From positions 1 through 6,725 of the forward strand of contig JAFGMF010000091.1 of the NCBI GenBank assembly GCA_016927675.1: a stretch of 6,725 nt of DNA. The letters are read 5' to 3'. The first letter of the stretch is position 1. The number at the start of each line of letters is the position of its first letter. The notes beneath the pieces are model-generated. The model was not told where the DNA came from. It did no database searches and saw nothing but the letters and a program-made list of their open reading frames with translations. This document shows positions 1 to 6,256 of the stretch, piece by piece. The position numbers and the translations under genes are program-made. The DNA comes from Candidatus Cloacimonadota bacterium (GTDB lineage: Bacteria > Cloacimonadota > Cloacimonadia > Cloacimonadales > TCS61).

Positions 1-1509
1 CGCTGGATCATTCAACCGCAGGGTGGATATGCCGTCGGGCCTTCCCATGCCAATCCATATACGGGCGAAATCTATGATGCCGATATCAGAATAAGTGTAG
101 ATTTCATCAGATATTTTTTCCAGGAATTTCAAGATATGATCAGCCCCCAATCACAACTTAACTATATCCCGGATGATACACGTTTCGATAATCACTTAAC
201 AGATGCATTCGGGCAGCAGATTTCCTTTGCCGCAAGTTTTTTACGTGGTAAAAACCTGCTGAGTAGTGAAGAATCCAGGGAGGAATTCGTTGAACAGGGG
301 ATTATCAGTCTGGTAGTACATGAAGTAGGACATACTCTGGGTTTGCGCCACAATTTCAAAGCGAGTACCTGCTACAGTCTCAAACAACTTCAGGATGCCG
401 ATTTTACTCTGGAAAATGGTATCTGCAGTTCTGTCATGGATTATCCGGCGGTAAATTTATCTTTATCTGGGGATGATCAGGGTGATTATTTTCAGATCAA
501 ACCCGGACCCTGGGATTATTGGATGATTGAATACGGATATGCTCATTTCAAAGAGGAAAAAGAAGATAAGATGCTCGAAAAGATTGCCCGGAAATGCACG
601 GATCCACTGCTTGACTATGCTACAGATGAAGACACCTTCGGATTTTCAACCAGAGGAATGGATCCACACAGTAATATTTTCGATCTGGGCAGCGATCCGA
701 TCGAATTTCATGAATACCGTTTACAGCTTGCTCAGGAAATCTGGAAAAACATAACCGACAATTTTGAAAAACCGGGAAAATCATATAAAGTTCTATTGCC
801 AGTCTTCAACCAGGCATTAGGAGAATATCGCCTTGCAGCAAACAATATAAGCAAATACATAGGCGGTTTATACACACATCGCGATCATATTGGAGACCCT
901 TCTGCCAGACCGCCATTCGAACCTGTTCTCAGGGCTGAACAGGAAAAAGCCTTAGATTTTCTGATCAATAACATATTATCGGAAAGATCTTTTCAATTTT
1001 CCCCGGAGCTTCTTAACAAACTCGTGTATGAGAAAATGGATACATTTTCTTATAACATCTGGAGCAGAGAAAGAATTGATTACCCAGTTCATCAGCAGAT
1101 AAAATACATACAGGAGATTGTCTTTTCTCATCTTTATGATCCGCTAGTCCTGCAGAGGCTTCAGGATAACGAACTGCGGATGTCCGATCAAAATGAGAGT
1201 TTCGGTCTTGGTGATCTGTTCCCCCGCATCCGCCAGGCTGTCTGGGATGATCATCAGGATGTTAACCAGAATTCCAGTTTACGCAGACAATTGCACGATT
1301 TACATCTTACCTATCTGACAGATATTGCTCTGCAGAAGAATAAAGCTATTCCGCGGGAAGCCACTGCACTGGCAAGATATGATCTGCTCGAGATCAGAAA
1401 GATATGTGAAAAGTCCCTCGAGGAAAGTGATAGCCCTGTTCAGAAAGCTCATCTGCTTGATATCATAAACAGGATTGAAACCTGTTTAAACCCGATAATT
1501 CAACTATAG
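1..1509 (+). CDS. Zinc-dependent metalloprotease, metzincin type (DUF4953/DUF5117-like), C-terminal part
   Basis: The frame is open from base 1, so the gene begins upstream and the ATG at 136 is internal; 502 residues are visible. The first visible residues (about 13-29, GPSHANPYTGEIYDADI) resemble the segment that precedes the catalytic site in the large DUF5117/DUF4953 zinc proteases. The extended zinc motif HEVGHTLGLRH lies at visible residues 107-117 (bases 319-351), with H107, H111 and H117 as expected zinc ligands and E108 as general base. A downstream SVMDYP segment with Met146 fits the metzincin Met-turn. The remaining 350 or so residues are mostly helical and carry no second motif that I recognise. 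Full-length relatives are usually well over 700 residues with an N-terminal export signal, so an extracytoplasmic or periplasmic protease is inferred, but the signal is outside the window. Substrate unknown. The next gene is also a zinc hydrolase. Confidence 0.9.
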   Translation, partial: RWIIQPQGGYAVGPSHANPYTGEIYDADIRISVDFIRYFFQEFQDMISPQSQLNYIPDDTRFDNHLTDAFGQQISFAASFLRGKNLLSSEESREEFVEQGIISLVVHEVGHTLGLRHNFKASTCYSLKQLQDADFTLENGICSSVMDYPAVNLSLSGDDQGDYFQIKPGPWDYWMIEYGYAHFKEEKEDKMLEKIARKCTDPLLDYATDEDTFGFSTRGMDPHSNIFDLGSDPIEFHEYRLQLAQEIWKNITDNFEKPGKSYKVLLPVFNQALGEYRLAANNISKYIGGLYTHRDHIGDPSARPPFEPVLRAEQEKALDFLINNILSERSFQFSPELLNKLVYEKMDTFSYNIWSRERIDYPVHQQIKYIQEIVFSHLYDPLVLQRLQDNELRMSDQNESFGLGDLFPRIRQAVWDDHQDVNQNSSLRRQLHDLHLTYLTDIALQKNKAIPREATALARYDLLEIRKICEKSLEESDSPVQKAHLLDIINRIETCLNPIIQL

Positions 1510-1551
1510 AAATGGATATGAAATGCTATCTGTCCTCTACAAGCGGGAAAA

Positions 1552-1582
1552 CTGAATTGACAGAAAATTGCCAGGTTTTTTT
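1552..1582 (+). terminator. Weak candidate intrinsic terminator after the metalloprotease
   Basis: CTGAATT (1552-1558) can pair with AATT (1566-1569) plus CAG (1572-1574), leaving a two-base bulge (GC, 1570-1571) and a seven-base loop. A run of seven T (1576-1582) follows after one G. The stem is short and AT-rich, so termination would be partial at best. It sits in the only sizeable gap (97 bases) between the first two genes, where a transcript boundary would be plausible. Confidence 0.3.
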
Positions 1583-1606
1583 CTAGTATCTCAGATGGGA
1601 AGAGAA

Positions 1607-2500
1607 ATGACCAAATTGATATTAGTTTTAAGTGTATATCTGATCTTTATTAGCTGCACAAACAGCGAGACACCAAGATTCGATCAGGAAAAGGCTTTCA
1701 GTTTTCTTGAAGAACAATGTGAGATCGGACCTCGTAATCCGGGTTCTGAAGAGATCAAACTTTGTCGCGAATATATCAGCTCTCAATTAGAGAATTTCAA
1801 TGCCGACATTTCGTATCAGGAATTTCAAGTGGAGATATCGGGAGTGGAATATCAGGGAGTTAATATTGCCGCCGGTTTTTATCCCCGGATGAGTCGCAGG
1901 ATACTATTGGGAGCTCATTACGACACCCGGCCCTGGGCAGATAAAGATCCTGATCCGGAGAATCATTACAAACCAATTATTGGTGCTAACGATGCGGCTT
2001 CCGGAGTTGCAGTTCTACTGGAAATCGCCAGGCATCTATCGCTTCAGGCTCCTGCTCAATTTGGTGTTGACTTGATTTTCTTCGATCTTGAAGATATGGG
2101 AAGTTACGGAACCAACGACACATGGTGTCTGGGTTCTCGATATTACGCCGATCATTACAGTGATGCACTTCCTGAAAAAGCGATCATTGTTGATATGGTA
2201 GGAGATAAAAAACAGCAGCTTAAAATGGAATACTACTCTTATCACAATTCTCCGGCACTGGTCAATGAAGTCTGGGATACCGGCAGAAATCTAGGTTATA
2301 AAAATTTCAGACATGTGATTGAGAATATGATTTTTGATGATCATGTACCATTGATCCGGGCAGGATTCAATGCGATCGTTATCATAGATTTTGACTATGA
2401 CTACTGGCATACATTAGAAGATACTGTTGACAAGTGTTCTTCCGAATCTTTATTTGTTGTCGGGCAGACTTTGCTGGAAATCATCTACGGAAAAGAATGA
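1607..2500 (+). CDS. M28-family zinc hydrolase, glutaminyl-peptide cyclotransferase-like lipoprotein
   Basis: I chose the ATG at 1607 (297 residues) because it begins a lipoprotein signal: MTKL, a hydrophobic stretch to residue 16, then Cys17 in the context IFISC. Phe at -3 is less usual for a lipobox. GGGA/GGAAGAG (1597-1604) serves as ribosome binding site. A longer reading from TTG at 1568 would put polar residues before the signal and has no good binding site. Metal-site residues follow the M28 order: H104-Y-D106, D129 in GANDAASG, E162-D163 in FFDLEDMG, D196, and H268 in YWHTLED. The pattern DDHVP (244-248) and the Trp before His268 recall animal-type glutaminyl cyclases (zinc ligands Asp, Glu, His) more than ordinary M28 aminopeptidases. 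It therefore either removes N-terminal residues or converts N-terminal Gln to pyroglutamate on exported proteins; the sequence alone does not decide. Its stop overlaps the next start (ATGA). Confidence 0.88.
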   Translation: MTKLILVLSVYLIFISCTNSETPRFDQEKAFSFLEEQCEIGPRNPGSEEIKLCREYISSQLENFNADISYQEFQVEISGVEYQGVNIAAGFYPRMSRRILLGAHYDTRPWADKDPDPENHYKPIIGANDAASGVAVLLEIARHLSLQAPAQFGVDLIFFDLEDMGSYGTNDTWCLGSRYYADHYSDALPEKAIIVDMVGDKKQQLKMEYYSYHNSPALVNEVWDTGRNLGYKNFRHVIENMIFDDHVPLIRAGFNAIVIIDFDYDYWHTLEDTVDKCSSESLFVVGQTLLEIIYGKE

Positions 2501-3120
2501 AAAAAATCCTGCAGAATTTCTTAACAAAAAGTGAACAGGGTGTCCTGCTGTTTCTGATCAGCTTTGCTTTGATTGGAGCGGTTGTTAAGTATTCGGGATT
2601 TCTCGCTGAAGAAGATCCAATTCTGCCTGAGATTAAAGAAGATCACCAAATTCTCTATGATCTGCGTACAGTTACTCAGAAAGAGCTGGTTTTAATCAAG
2701 GGGATCGGCGAAAAGAGAGCAGCAGATATCCTGGCATATCGTGATCAATTTGGCTTTAATTGCAGAGAAGACCTGCTGAATGTCAAAGGAATTGGTCAGG
2801 CCACTTTTGAGAAGATATCATTGTTTTTTCTTGAATTTGGTGGAGTTACTCCTCCGACAGATCCGGCTTCAAGGGTATTTTCAAAAACTGAATCATCTTC
2901 TGAGCCAGCAAGAATAGTAAATCTGAATCGGGCGGGTATGGACGAATTGGTTACTCTGCCCGGAATCGGTCCTGCTAAAGCTGAAAGAATATTAGCTTAT
3001 CGTAACGCTAAGGGTCGATTCGAAAATATTGAGGAATTGAAGAATATCAAGGGGATCGGGGAAAAAACATTTGAGAAGCTTAGGCCATTTTTAACAACAG
3101 GAGGAACTGATGGACAGTAA
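2497..3120 (+). CDS. Membrane-anchored protein with two helix-hairpin-helix (ComEA-like) domains
   Basis: The ATG at 2497 overlaps the stop of the M28 gene as ATGA, which suggests translational coupling; an in-frame earlier ATG at 2434 lies inside the M28 gene and is rejected. The product has 207 residues. Residues 15-35 form one hydrophobic membrane segment after a short basic N-terminus. Two HhH units follow: the first has KGIG at 68-71 and 97-100, the second PGIG at 155-158 and KGIG at 185-188, each pair spaced as in the ComEA HhH domain. The second unit starts with the typical VNLNRAGMDELVTLPGIG. A Ser/Pro/Thr-rich linker (about 115-138) joins them. HhH domains bind DNA backbone without sequence specificity. 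ComEA-type proteins hold incoming DNA at the membrane during uptake, so a role in DNA uptake or DNA handling is inferred. Two units in one chain are more than the single unit of a standard ComEA. No other competence gene is visible here. Confidence 0.85.
   Translation: MKKILQNFLTKSEQGVLLFLISFALIGAVVKYSGFLAEEDPILPEIKEDHQILYDLRTVTQKELVLIKGIGEKRAADILAYRDQFGFNCREDLLNVKGIGQATFEKISLFFLEFGGVTPPTDPASRVFSKTESSSEPARIVNLNRAGMDELVTLPGIGPAKAERILAYRNAKGRFENIEELKNIKGIGEKTFEKLRPFLTTGGTDGQ
3099..3105 (+). promoter_or_regulatory. Strong Shine-Dalgarno for the TPR-like protein gene
   Basis: AGGAGGA lies inside the last codons of the HhH gene, four bases before the ATG at 3110. It fixes that ATG as the start and implies that translation of the next gene initiates independently although the two genes overlap by 11 bases. 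Confidence 0.75.
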
Positions 3121-3892
3121 TATAACTCCTACCTACACACTCGCTCAACTATTCGAAACACAGAATCAATTGATAGATGCACTGATTATCTATCAAAAAT
3201 TAAACAAACTCGATTCTTCACTGGAAAATGAAAAGAAGATTGAAGAATTAATAGAAAAGATTTTCAGTAATATTAAAGAGGAATATAATCCGGTAATAGA
3301 CTTGGTCTTTACGGCTGAAGAAAAGAGGCATTTCAGAATTCTCCCGCACAGTGAATTTATTGCCTTGACGAAAGCGTCTGATGAAAATCAGGAGGACTTC
3401 AGTGAAACCATGAACAATATTGATGAGTTATCTGAAGAAGAAATATTGAAAGATATTGGTAAAGATATTGATCTGGAGAAATTTACCAATCCGACAGAAG
3501 AACCTGAAATCAATATTGAACAAGTAATTCGAGATGAAGATTATATTAGTCTGGATAAACGCAAGCAAAAAGATTTACCTGTTGATGATGATCGCTACGT
3601 TCAGCTGGTAAAGCCTGAAAGGGTTGAGCCGGAAGGTCTTGCTGCTTCAGGTCTGTCAGATGAGGAAAAACCTTCTTCGGAGAAACAAAAACAGGATCAG
3701 CTTAATTCAGAAATAGAAGCCAAAATTGAGAGAGAGAATTCTATCATACCTATCCTGGAAGAGATCAAAAACATAGATCAGGCGGAATTCGAGAATTTTC
3801 TGAAGAAAACATTTGGGAAGGAAAGAGATCTCAGTGATTTTAAACTATCCCAAATTCACCGAGCGATCAGTTTATATAAAAAAGACAGTTGA
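3110..3892 (+). CDS. Uncharacterised acidic protein with N-terminal TPR-like hairpin
   Basis: This 260-residue product is not recognised as a named protein. Its start is fixed by the AGGAGGA site just upstream and it overlaps the HhH gene by 11 bases. Residues 7-37 (TYTLAQLFETQNQLIDALIIYQKL region) have the spacing of a TPR helix pair, with small and aromatic residues at A12, A24 and Y28. Residues about 38-60 are charged helix. From about 90 to 215 the chain is rich in Glu, Asp, Lys and Ser with little hydrophobic content, so probably flexible. The last 45 residues (about 215-258, including FENFLKKTFG) look helical again. There is no signal peptide or membrane segment, so it is presumably cytoplasmic. 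A reasonable inference is an adaptor with a protein-binding module at one or both ends; no enzyme motif is present. It is coupled upstream to the HhH gene and downstream to the four-cysteine gene. Confidence 0.8.
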   Translation: MDSNITPTYTLAQLFETQNQLIDALIIYQKLNKLDSSLENEKKIEELIEKIFSNIKEEYNPVIDLVFTAEEKRHFRILPHSEFIALTKASDENQEDFSETMNNIDELSEEEILKDIGKDIDLEKFTNPTEEPEINIEQVIRDEDYISLDKRKQKDLPVDDDRYVQLVKPERVEPEGLAASGLSDEEKPSSEKQKQDQLNSEIEAKIERENSIIPILEEIKNIDQAEFENFLKKTFGKERDLSDFKLSQIHRAISLYKKDS

Positions 3893-3893
3893 G

Positions 3894-4067
3894 ATGAAAA
3901 AAAAACCGGCTGAAATTAATAAACTCTGTGCAAAATGCGAACGAAAGTGCAAACAATCGGCAGAAACGATTCTGCTGGGTTGTCCCAATTTCAGTTTCAA
4001 ACCTCAGCAGCTAGAAATAAACTTTAAATACTCAAAAAAAAAGGATCATGAGAATCATCACCGGTAA
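3894..4067 (+). CDS. Small four-cysteine protein, probable zinc-binding
   Basis: A 57-residue product is read from the ATG at 3894, one base after the stop of the preceding gene; an earlier in-frame ATG at 3813 lies within that gene and gives an unlikely N-terminus. Cysteines are at 12, 15, 19 and 30 (LCAKCERKCKQ ... LLGCPNF), a CxxC-x3-C-x10-C arrangement suited to one zinc ion or, less likely, an iron-sulfur cluster. I recall similar short Cys-x2-Cys-x3-Cys-Lys-Gln ... Cys-Pro proteins in Gram-positive bacteria and their phages, without known function; this is memory, not a search. The tail (46-57) is basic and His-rich (KKKDHENHHR), so RNA or DNA binding is possible. The gene has no good ribosome binding site, so it probably depends on coupling to the preceding gene. 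Its last 20 bases overlap the rsmD start. Runs of nine A lie right after the start (3897-3905) and near the end (4034-4042). Confidence 0.68.
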   Translation: MKKKPAEINKLCAKCERKCKQSAETILLGCPNFSFKPQQLEINFKYSKKKDHENHHR

Positions 4068-4584
4068 ATTTAAAAAGGCTAACCTCTTCTCGGTTCCCGG
4101 AAAAGAAACAAGGCCTACTACAGATTCTCTCAAAGAGATCATATTCTCTCTGTTATTCAGTTGTGAAGATCAGGATGTACTTGATCTGTTTGCCGGCAGT
4201 GGTTCTTTGGGACTGGAAGCCTTAAGTCGCGGTGCCAGAAAAGTTGTTTTTGTCGATCAATCAGAAAAATCCGTAAAAACGATCTACCAAAATATACAAA
4301 AATTAAACTGCTCCTTAGAAACAGAAGTAAAGAAAAAAAGGGTTAGCGCCTTTCTGAAAAATTGTGATGAAAAATTTGATCTGATCTTTCTTGATCCTCC
4401 TTACGAAAATAATCTGATAAATCCGACTCTGGATATGATAATTGATGGAAATCTGCTGAATCACGGAGGAAGAATCGTAATAGAACATTCTCTTCGAGAA
4501 AATCTCAACGAAAACTGGCGTGATAAACTGGTAAAAGAAAGAAATAACGGCAGCAGTCGGGTGAGTATTCTTGAACCAGTTTGA
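4048..4584 (+). CDS. rsmD: 16S rRNA (guanine(966)-N2)-methyltransferase RsmD
   Basis: RsmD uses S-adenosylmethionine to methylate N2 of G966 (E. coli numbering) in 16S rRNA during small-subunit assembly. The 178-residue length is normal for the family. Family marks are all present: MRIITGKFKKANL at the N-terminus, TRPTTD at 21-26, the methionine-cofactor loop DLFAGSGSLGLEALSRGA at 46-63, an acidic end of strand two (VFVD, D70), and the amino-methylase motif DPPYE at 116-120 preceded by FDLIFL. The ATG at 4048 is the family start, with AAGGA (4041-4045) close before it, two bases from the start codon. The start lies within the end of the four-cysteine gene (20-base overlap). cysS follows after 27 bases, so the two translation-related genes are likely co-transcribed. 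Confidence 0.95.
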   Translation: MRIITGKFKKANLFSVPGKETRPTTDSLKEIIFSLLFSCEDQDVLDLFAGSGSLGLEALSRGARKVVFVDQSEKSVKTIYQNIQKLNCSLETEVKKKRVSAFLKNCDEKFDLIFLDPPYENNLINPTLDMIIDGNLLNHGGRIVIEHSLRENLNENWRDKLVKERNNGSSRVSILEPV

Positions 4585-4600
4585 TCACTCAGGAAATTAA

Positions 4601-4607
4601 AGGAAAG
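4601..4607 (+). promoter_or_regulatory. Shine-Dalgarno for cysS
   Basis: AGGAAAG four bases before the ATG at 4612, within a 27-base spacer after rsmD. No promoter or terminator is apparent in that spacer, which supports read-through from rsmD into cysS. Confidence 0.6.
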
Positions 4608-4611
4608 TTAT

Positions 4612-6006
4612 ATGAGGATCTATAATACTCTAAGTAAAACCAAGGAAGAATTCGTTCCAGTAGAACCGGGGCAGGTAAAAATCTATGCCTGCGGCCCAAC
4701 AGTCTATAACTATTTCCATGTTGGCAATGCCAGAACTTTTCTGTTTTTTGATATCGTCAGGACATATTTAACCTATAAGGGTTATCAGGTTAAGTATATT
4801 CAGAATCTCACAGACATAGATGATAAATTGATTCAGCAGTCTATCGATGAAGACCTTCCGGTAAATGTAATCGCAGAGAAATACATTGAAGGATTTTTCA
4901 CCGATATAGAGGCTCTGGGTCTGCGAAAAGCAGATGACTATCCCAGGGCTACAGAATACATCATCGAAATGATCGAGTTGATCAGAAAACTGGAAAAAGA
5001 GGGATTTGCCTATAATGTGAACGGTGATGTCTATTTCTCTGTTGCCAGTTTTAACGGATATGGCAAATTATCAGGAAAAAATCTGGAAGAATTGAAAGCC
5101 GGAGCAAGAGTTGAAGAGAATCCTGATAAAAAGCATCATGCAGATTTCACGCTCTGGAAATCGGCTAAACCTGGTGAACCAAGCTGGGACAGTCCTTGGG
5201 GAAAAGGGCGTCCGGGCTGGCATACAGAATGTGTGGTGATGTCCCAGAAACTGCTAGGTGATAGTATTGATATTCACTGTGGGGCTGTAGATCTTATTTT
5301 TCCTCATCACGAAAACGAAATTGCTCAGGCGGAAGCTATCACCGGCAGACAGTTTGTCAAGTATTGGATGCATGGTGGTTTTCTGAATATTTCTGGTGAA
5401 AAAATGTCTAAAAGTCTCCAGAACTTTTTCTTAACCAGGGATATTTTGCAGAAATATGATGCTGAAGCACTACGGTTTTTCTTTCTTTCCAAACATTATC
5501 GCAGTACGATTGATTTCAGTGAAGAGTTGATCAAGGAAGCTGATCGGGCAGTTAAATCTCTTTACCAGGCACTAAATGAAGTTGATTATTCAGCTTTCAA
5601 GAACGAAAAAGTAACTATCCCCGAAGAGATGGAAGAATTCAGACAAAAGTTTGAAAATGCAATGGAAGATGATTTCAATACGGCAAAAGCAATTGCCGTA
5701 ATTTTTGAGTTGGCAAAATTAACGAAAATCAATTTTTTGAAGACAAGAGATAATTATAAAGCATCCGCTTTTTTACTGGTAGAGCTGGGATCTATTTTGG
5801 GATTTTTCAGCAATCTTGATGAAAAACTAGCCACAAATTTGAATGATCTTTCCGGAAAACTTATTGATCTATTACTTTCCTGCCGGACTCGGTTAAAACA
5901 GGAAAAGAACTGGCAACTGGCCGACCTGATCAGAGACGACCTGAATGAATTGGGTATCCAGATAAAAGACACTGCGGAAGGCACTATATGGAGATTAAAC
6001 AGGTAA
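4612..6006 (+). CDS. cysS: Cysteinyl-tRNA synthetase
   Basis: This cytoplasmic class I aminoacyl-tRNA synthetase charges tRNA-Cys with cysteine using ATP. The product has 464 residues, close to the 461 of E. coli. The family start MRIYNTLSKTKEEF is preceded by AGGAAAG. The HIGH-type signature is HVGN at 36-39 (in CGPTVYNYFHVGNAR) and the KMSKS loop is at 264-268. The zinc site that selects cysteine is complete: C27, C207, H232 and E236, each one or two residues offset from the E. coli ligands C28, C209, H234 and E238. The DALR-type helical C-terminal domain is present from about residue 340 (EDDFNTAKA at 352-360) and the chain ends normally (GTIWRLNR). No frameshift or missing key residue. 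It is the last gene of the run that starts at the M28 gene, followed by a 250-base intergenic region. Confidence 0.98.
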   Translation: MRIYNTLSKTKEEFVPVEPGQVKIYACGPTVYNYFHVGNARTFLFFDIVRTYLTYKGYQVKYIQNLTDIDDKLIQQSIDEDLPVNVIAEKYIEGFFTDIEALGLRKADDYPRATEYIIEMIELIRKLEKEGFAYNVNGDVYFSVASFNGYGKLSGKNLEELKAGARVEENPDKKHHADFTLWKSAKPGEPSWDSPWGKGRPGWHTECVVMSQKLLGDSIDIHCGAVDLIFPHHENEIAQAEAITGRQFVKYWMHGGFLNISGEKMSKSLQNFFLTRDILQKYDAEALRFFFLSKHYRSTIDFSEELIKEADRAVKSLYQALNEVDYSAFKNEKVTIPEEMEEFRQKFENAMEDDFNTAKAIAVIFELAKLTKINFLKTRDNYKASAFLLVELGSILGFFSNLDEKLATNLNDLSGKLIDLLLSCRTRLKQEKNWQLADLIRDDLNELGIQIKDTAEGTIWRLNR

Positions 6007-6211
6007 CTTAACTTCCAATCGTCTTTGATTTTTTTTTATCTGAAAAAGTAACCTATTCGATTAGCTGAACTTATTCGGTCGCAATTAATTATCAATATCC
6101 CTTAAAAATAAAGCAGATCAAGCATAAAATAGTTTGACATATAATAGCAAAAAAAAAAATTTGACTATTCCGTGGTCTAAGTTCGTTAAGGAAAGAATAG
6201 AGTGAAATTTG
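6007..6211 (+). other. AT-rich intergenic region upstream of the tRNA operon promoter
   Basis: No gene is seen here. Just after cysS there is a run of nine T (6029-6037), preceded only by a four-base stem (AATC/GATT, 6017-6020 and 6027-6030), so it is at best a poor terminator. Further on there is TTGACA directly abutting TATAAT (6134-6145), a run of eleven A (6149-6159) and another TTGACT (6161-6166). A-tracts upstream of a promoter are compatible with an UP-element or curved DNA, as known for stable RNA operons, but this is inference. Confidence 0.6.
6140..6145 (+). promoter_or_regulatory. Perfect TATAAT box without a proper -35 element
   Basis: TATAAT matches the sigma-70 -10 consensus exactly, but the sequence 16-18 bases upstream (around 6116-6122) does not resemble TTGACA. 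A TTGACA does occur, immediately adjacent at 6134-6139, which is too close to act with it. It may be a weak additional promoter giving a long leader to the tRNA transcript. Confidence 0.3.
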
Positions 6212-6250
6212 TTGACAGTTAAAATAAGGTTTTATTTTGTGTCCGAACTT
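6179..6250. repeat. Spaced inverted repeat AAGTTCG ... CGAACTT around the promoter
   Basis: AAGTTCG at 6179-6185 is the exact reverse complement of CGAACTT at 6244-6250. The arms are 58 bases apart and bracket the likely promoter of the tRNA operon. Seven-base matches at this distance can occur by chance, so the function as an operator pair is only a possibility. Confidence 0.3.
6212..6238 (+). promoter_or_regulatory. Likely sigma-70-type promoter of the tRNA-tuf operon
   Basis: A perfect -35 box TTGACA (6212-6217) is followed by AT-rich DNA with TATTTT at 6233-6238 (15-base spacer); TTTTGT at 6235-6240 would give the standard 17-base spacer but matches the -10 consensus less well. Initiation near 6245 would leave a leader of about 12 bases before the first tRNA, typical of stable RNA operons. 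The phylum of the host is uncertain, so its promoter consensus may differ. Confidence 0.55.
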
Positions 6251-6256
6251 TTTGCA

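Noticed and set aside
136..138. ATG at 136 as start of the metalloprotease
   Set aside because: The same frame is open back to base 1 and the upstream codons encode family-typical sequence, so the start is outside the window.
527..754. 75-codon ORF on the + strand
   Set aside because: It lies wholly inside the metalloprotease in another frame, with no ribosome binding site or recognisable product.
1557..1589. Possible promoter: TTGACA at 1557 with TTCTAG or TAGTAT downstream
   Set aside because: The -10 candidates are poor or wrongly spaced, and the box overlaps the candidate terminator hairpin; not strong enough to list as a promoter.
1568..1606. TTG at 1568 or ATG at 1595 as start of the M28 gene
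   Set aside because: Neither has a good ribosome binding site and both would put extra residues before a well-formed lipoprotein signal beginning at 1607.
1986..2245. Two reverse-strand ORFs of 60 and 69 codons
   Set aside because: Both are antisense to the conserved catalytic part of the M28 gene and have no recognisable features.
2434..2496. Earlier in-frame ATG for the HhH protein
   Set aside because: It would overlap the M28 gene extensively; the ATGA junction at 2497 and the normal basic-then-hydrophobic N-terminus favour the later start.
3813..3893. Earlier in-frame ATG for the four-cysteine protein
   Set aside because: The extra residues are encoded by the conserved end of the upstream gene in another frame; the ATG at 3894 abuts the upstream stop.
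5754..5984. Reverse-strand ORF of 76 codons
   Set aside because: Antisense to the C-terminal domain of cysS; no supporting signal.
6017..6037. Intrinsic terminator after cysS
   Set aside because: There is a T9 run, but only a four-base AATC/GATT stem before it, too weak to call.
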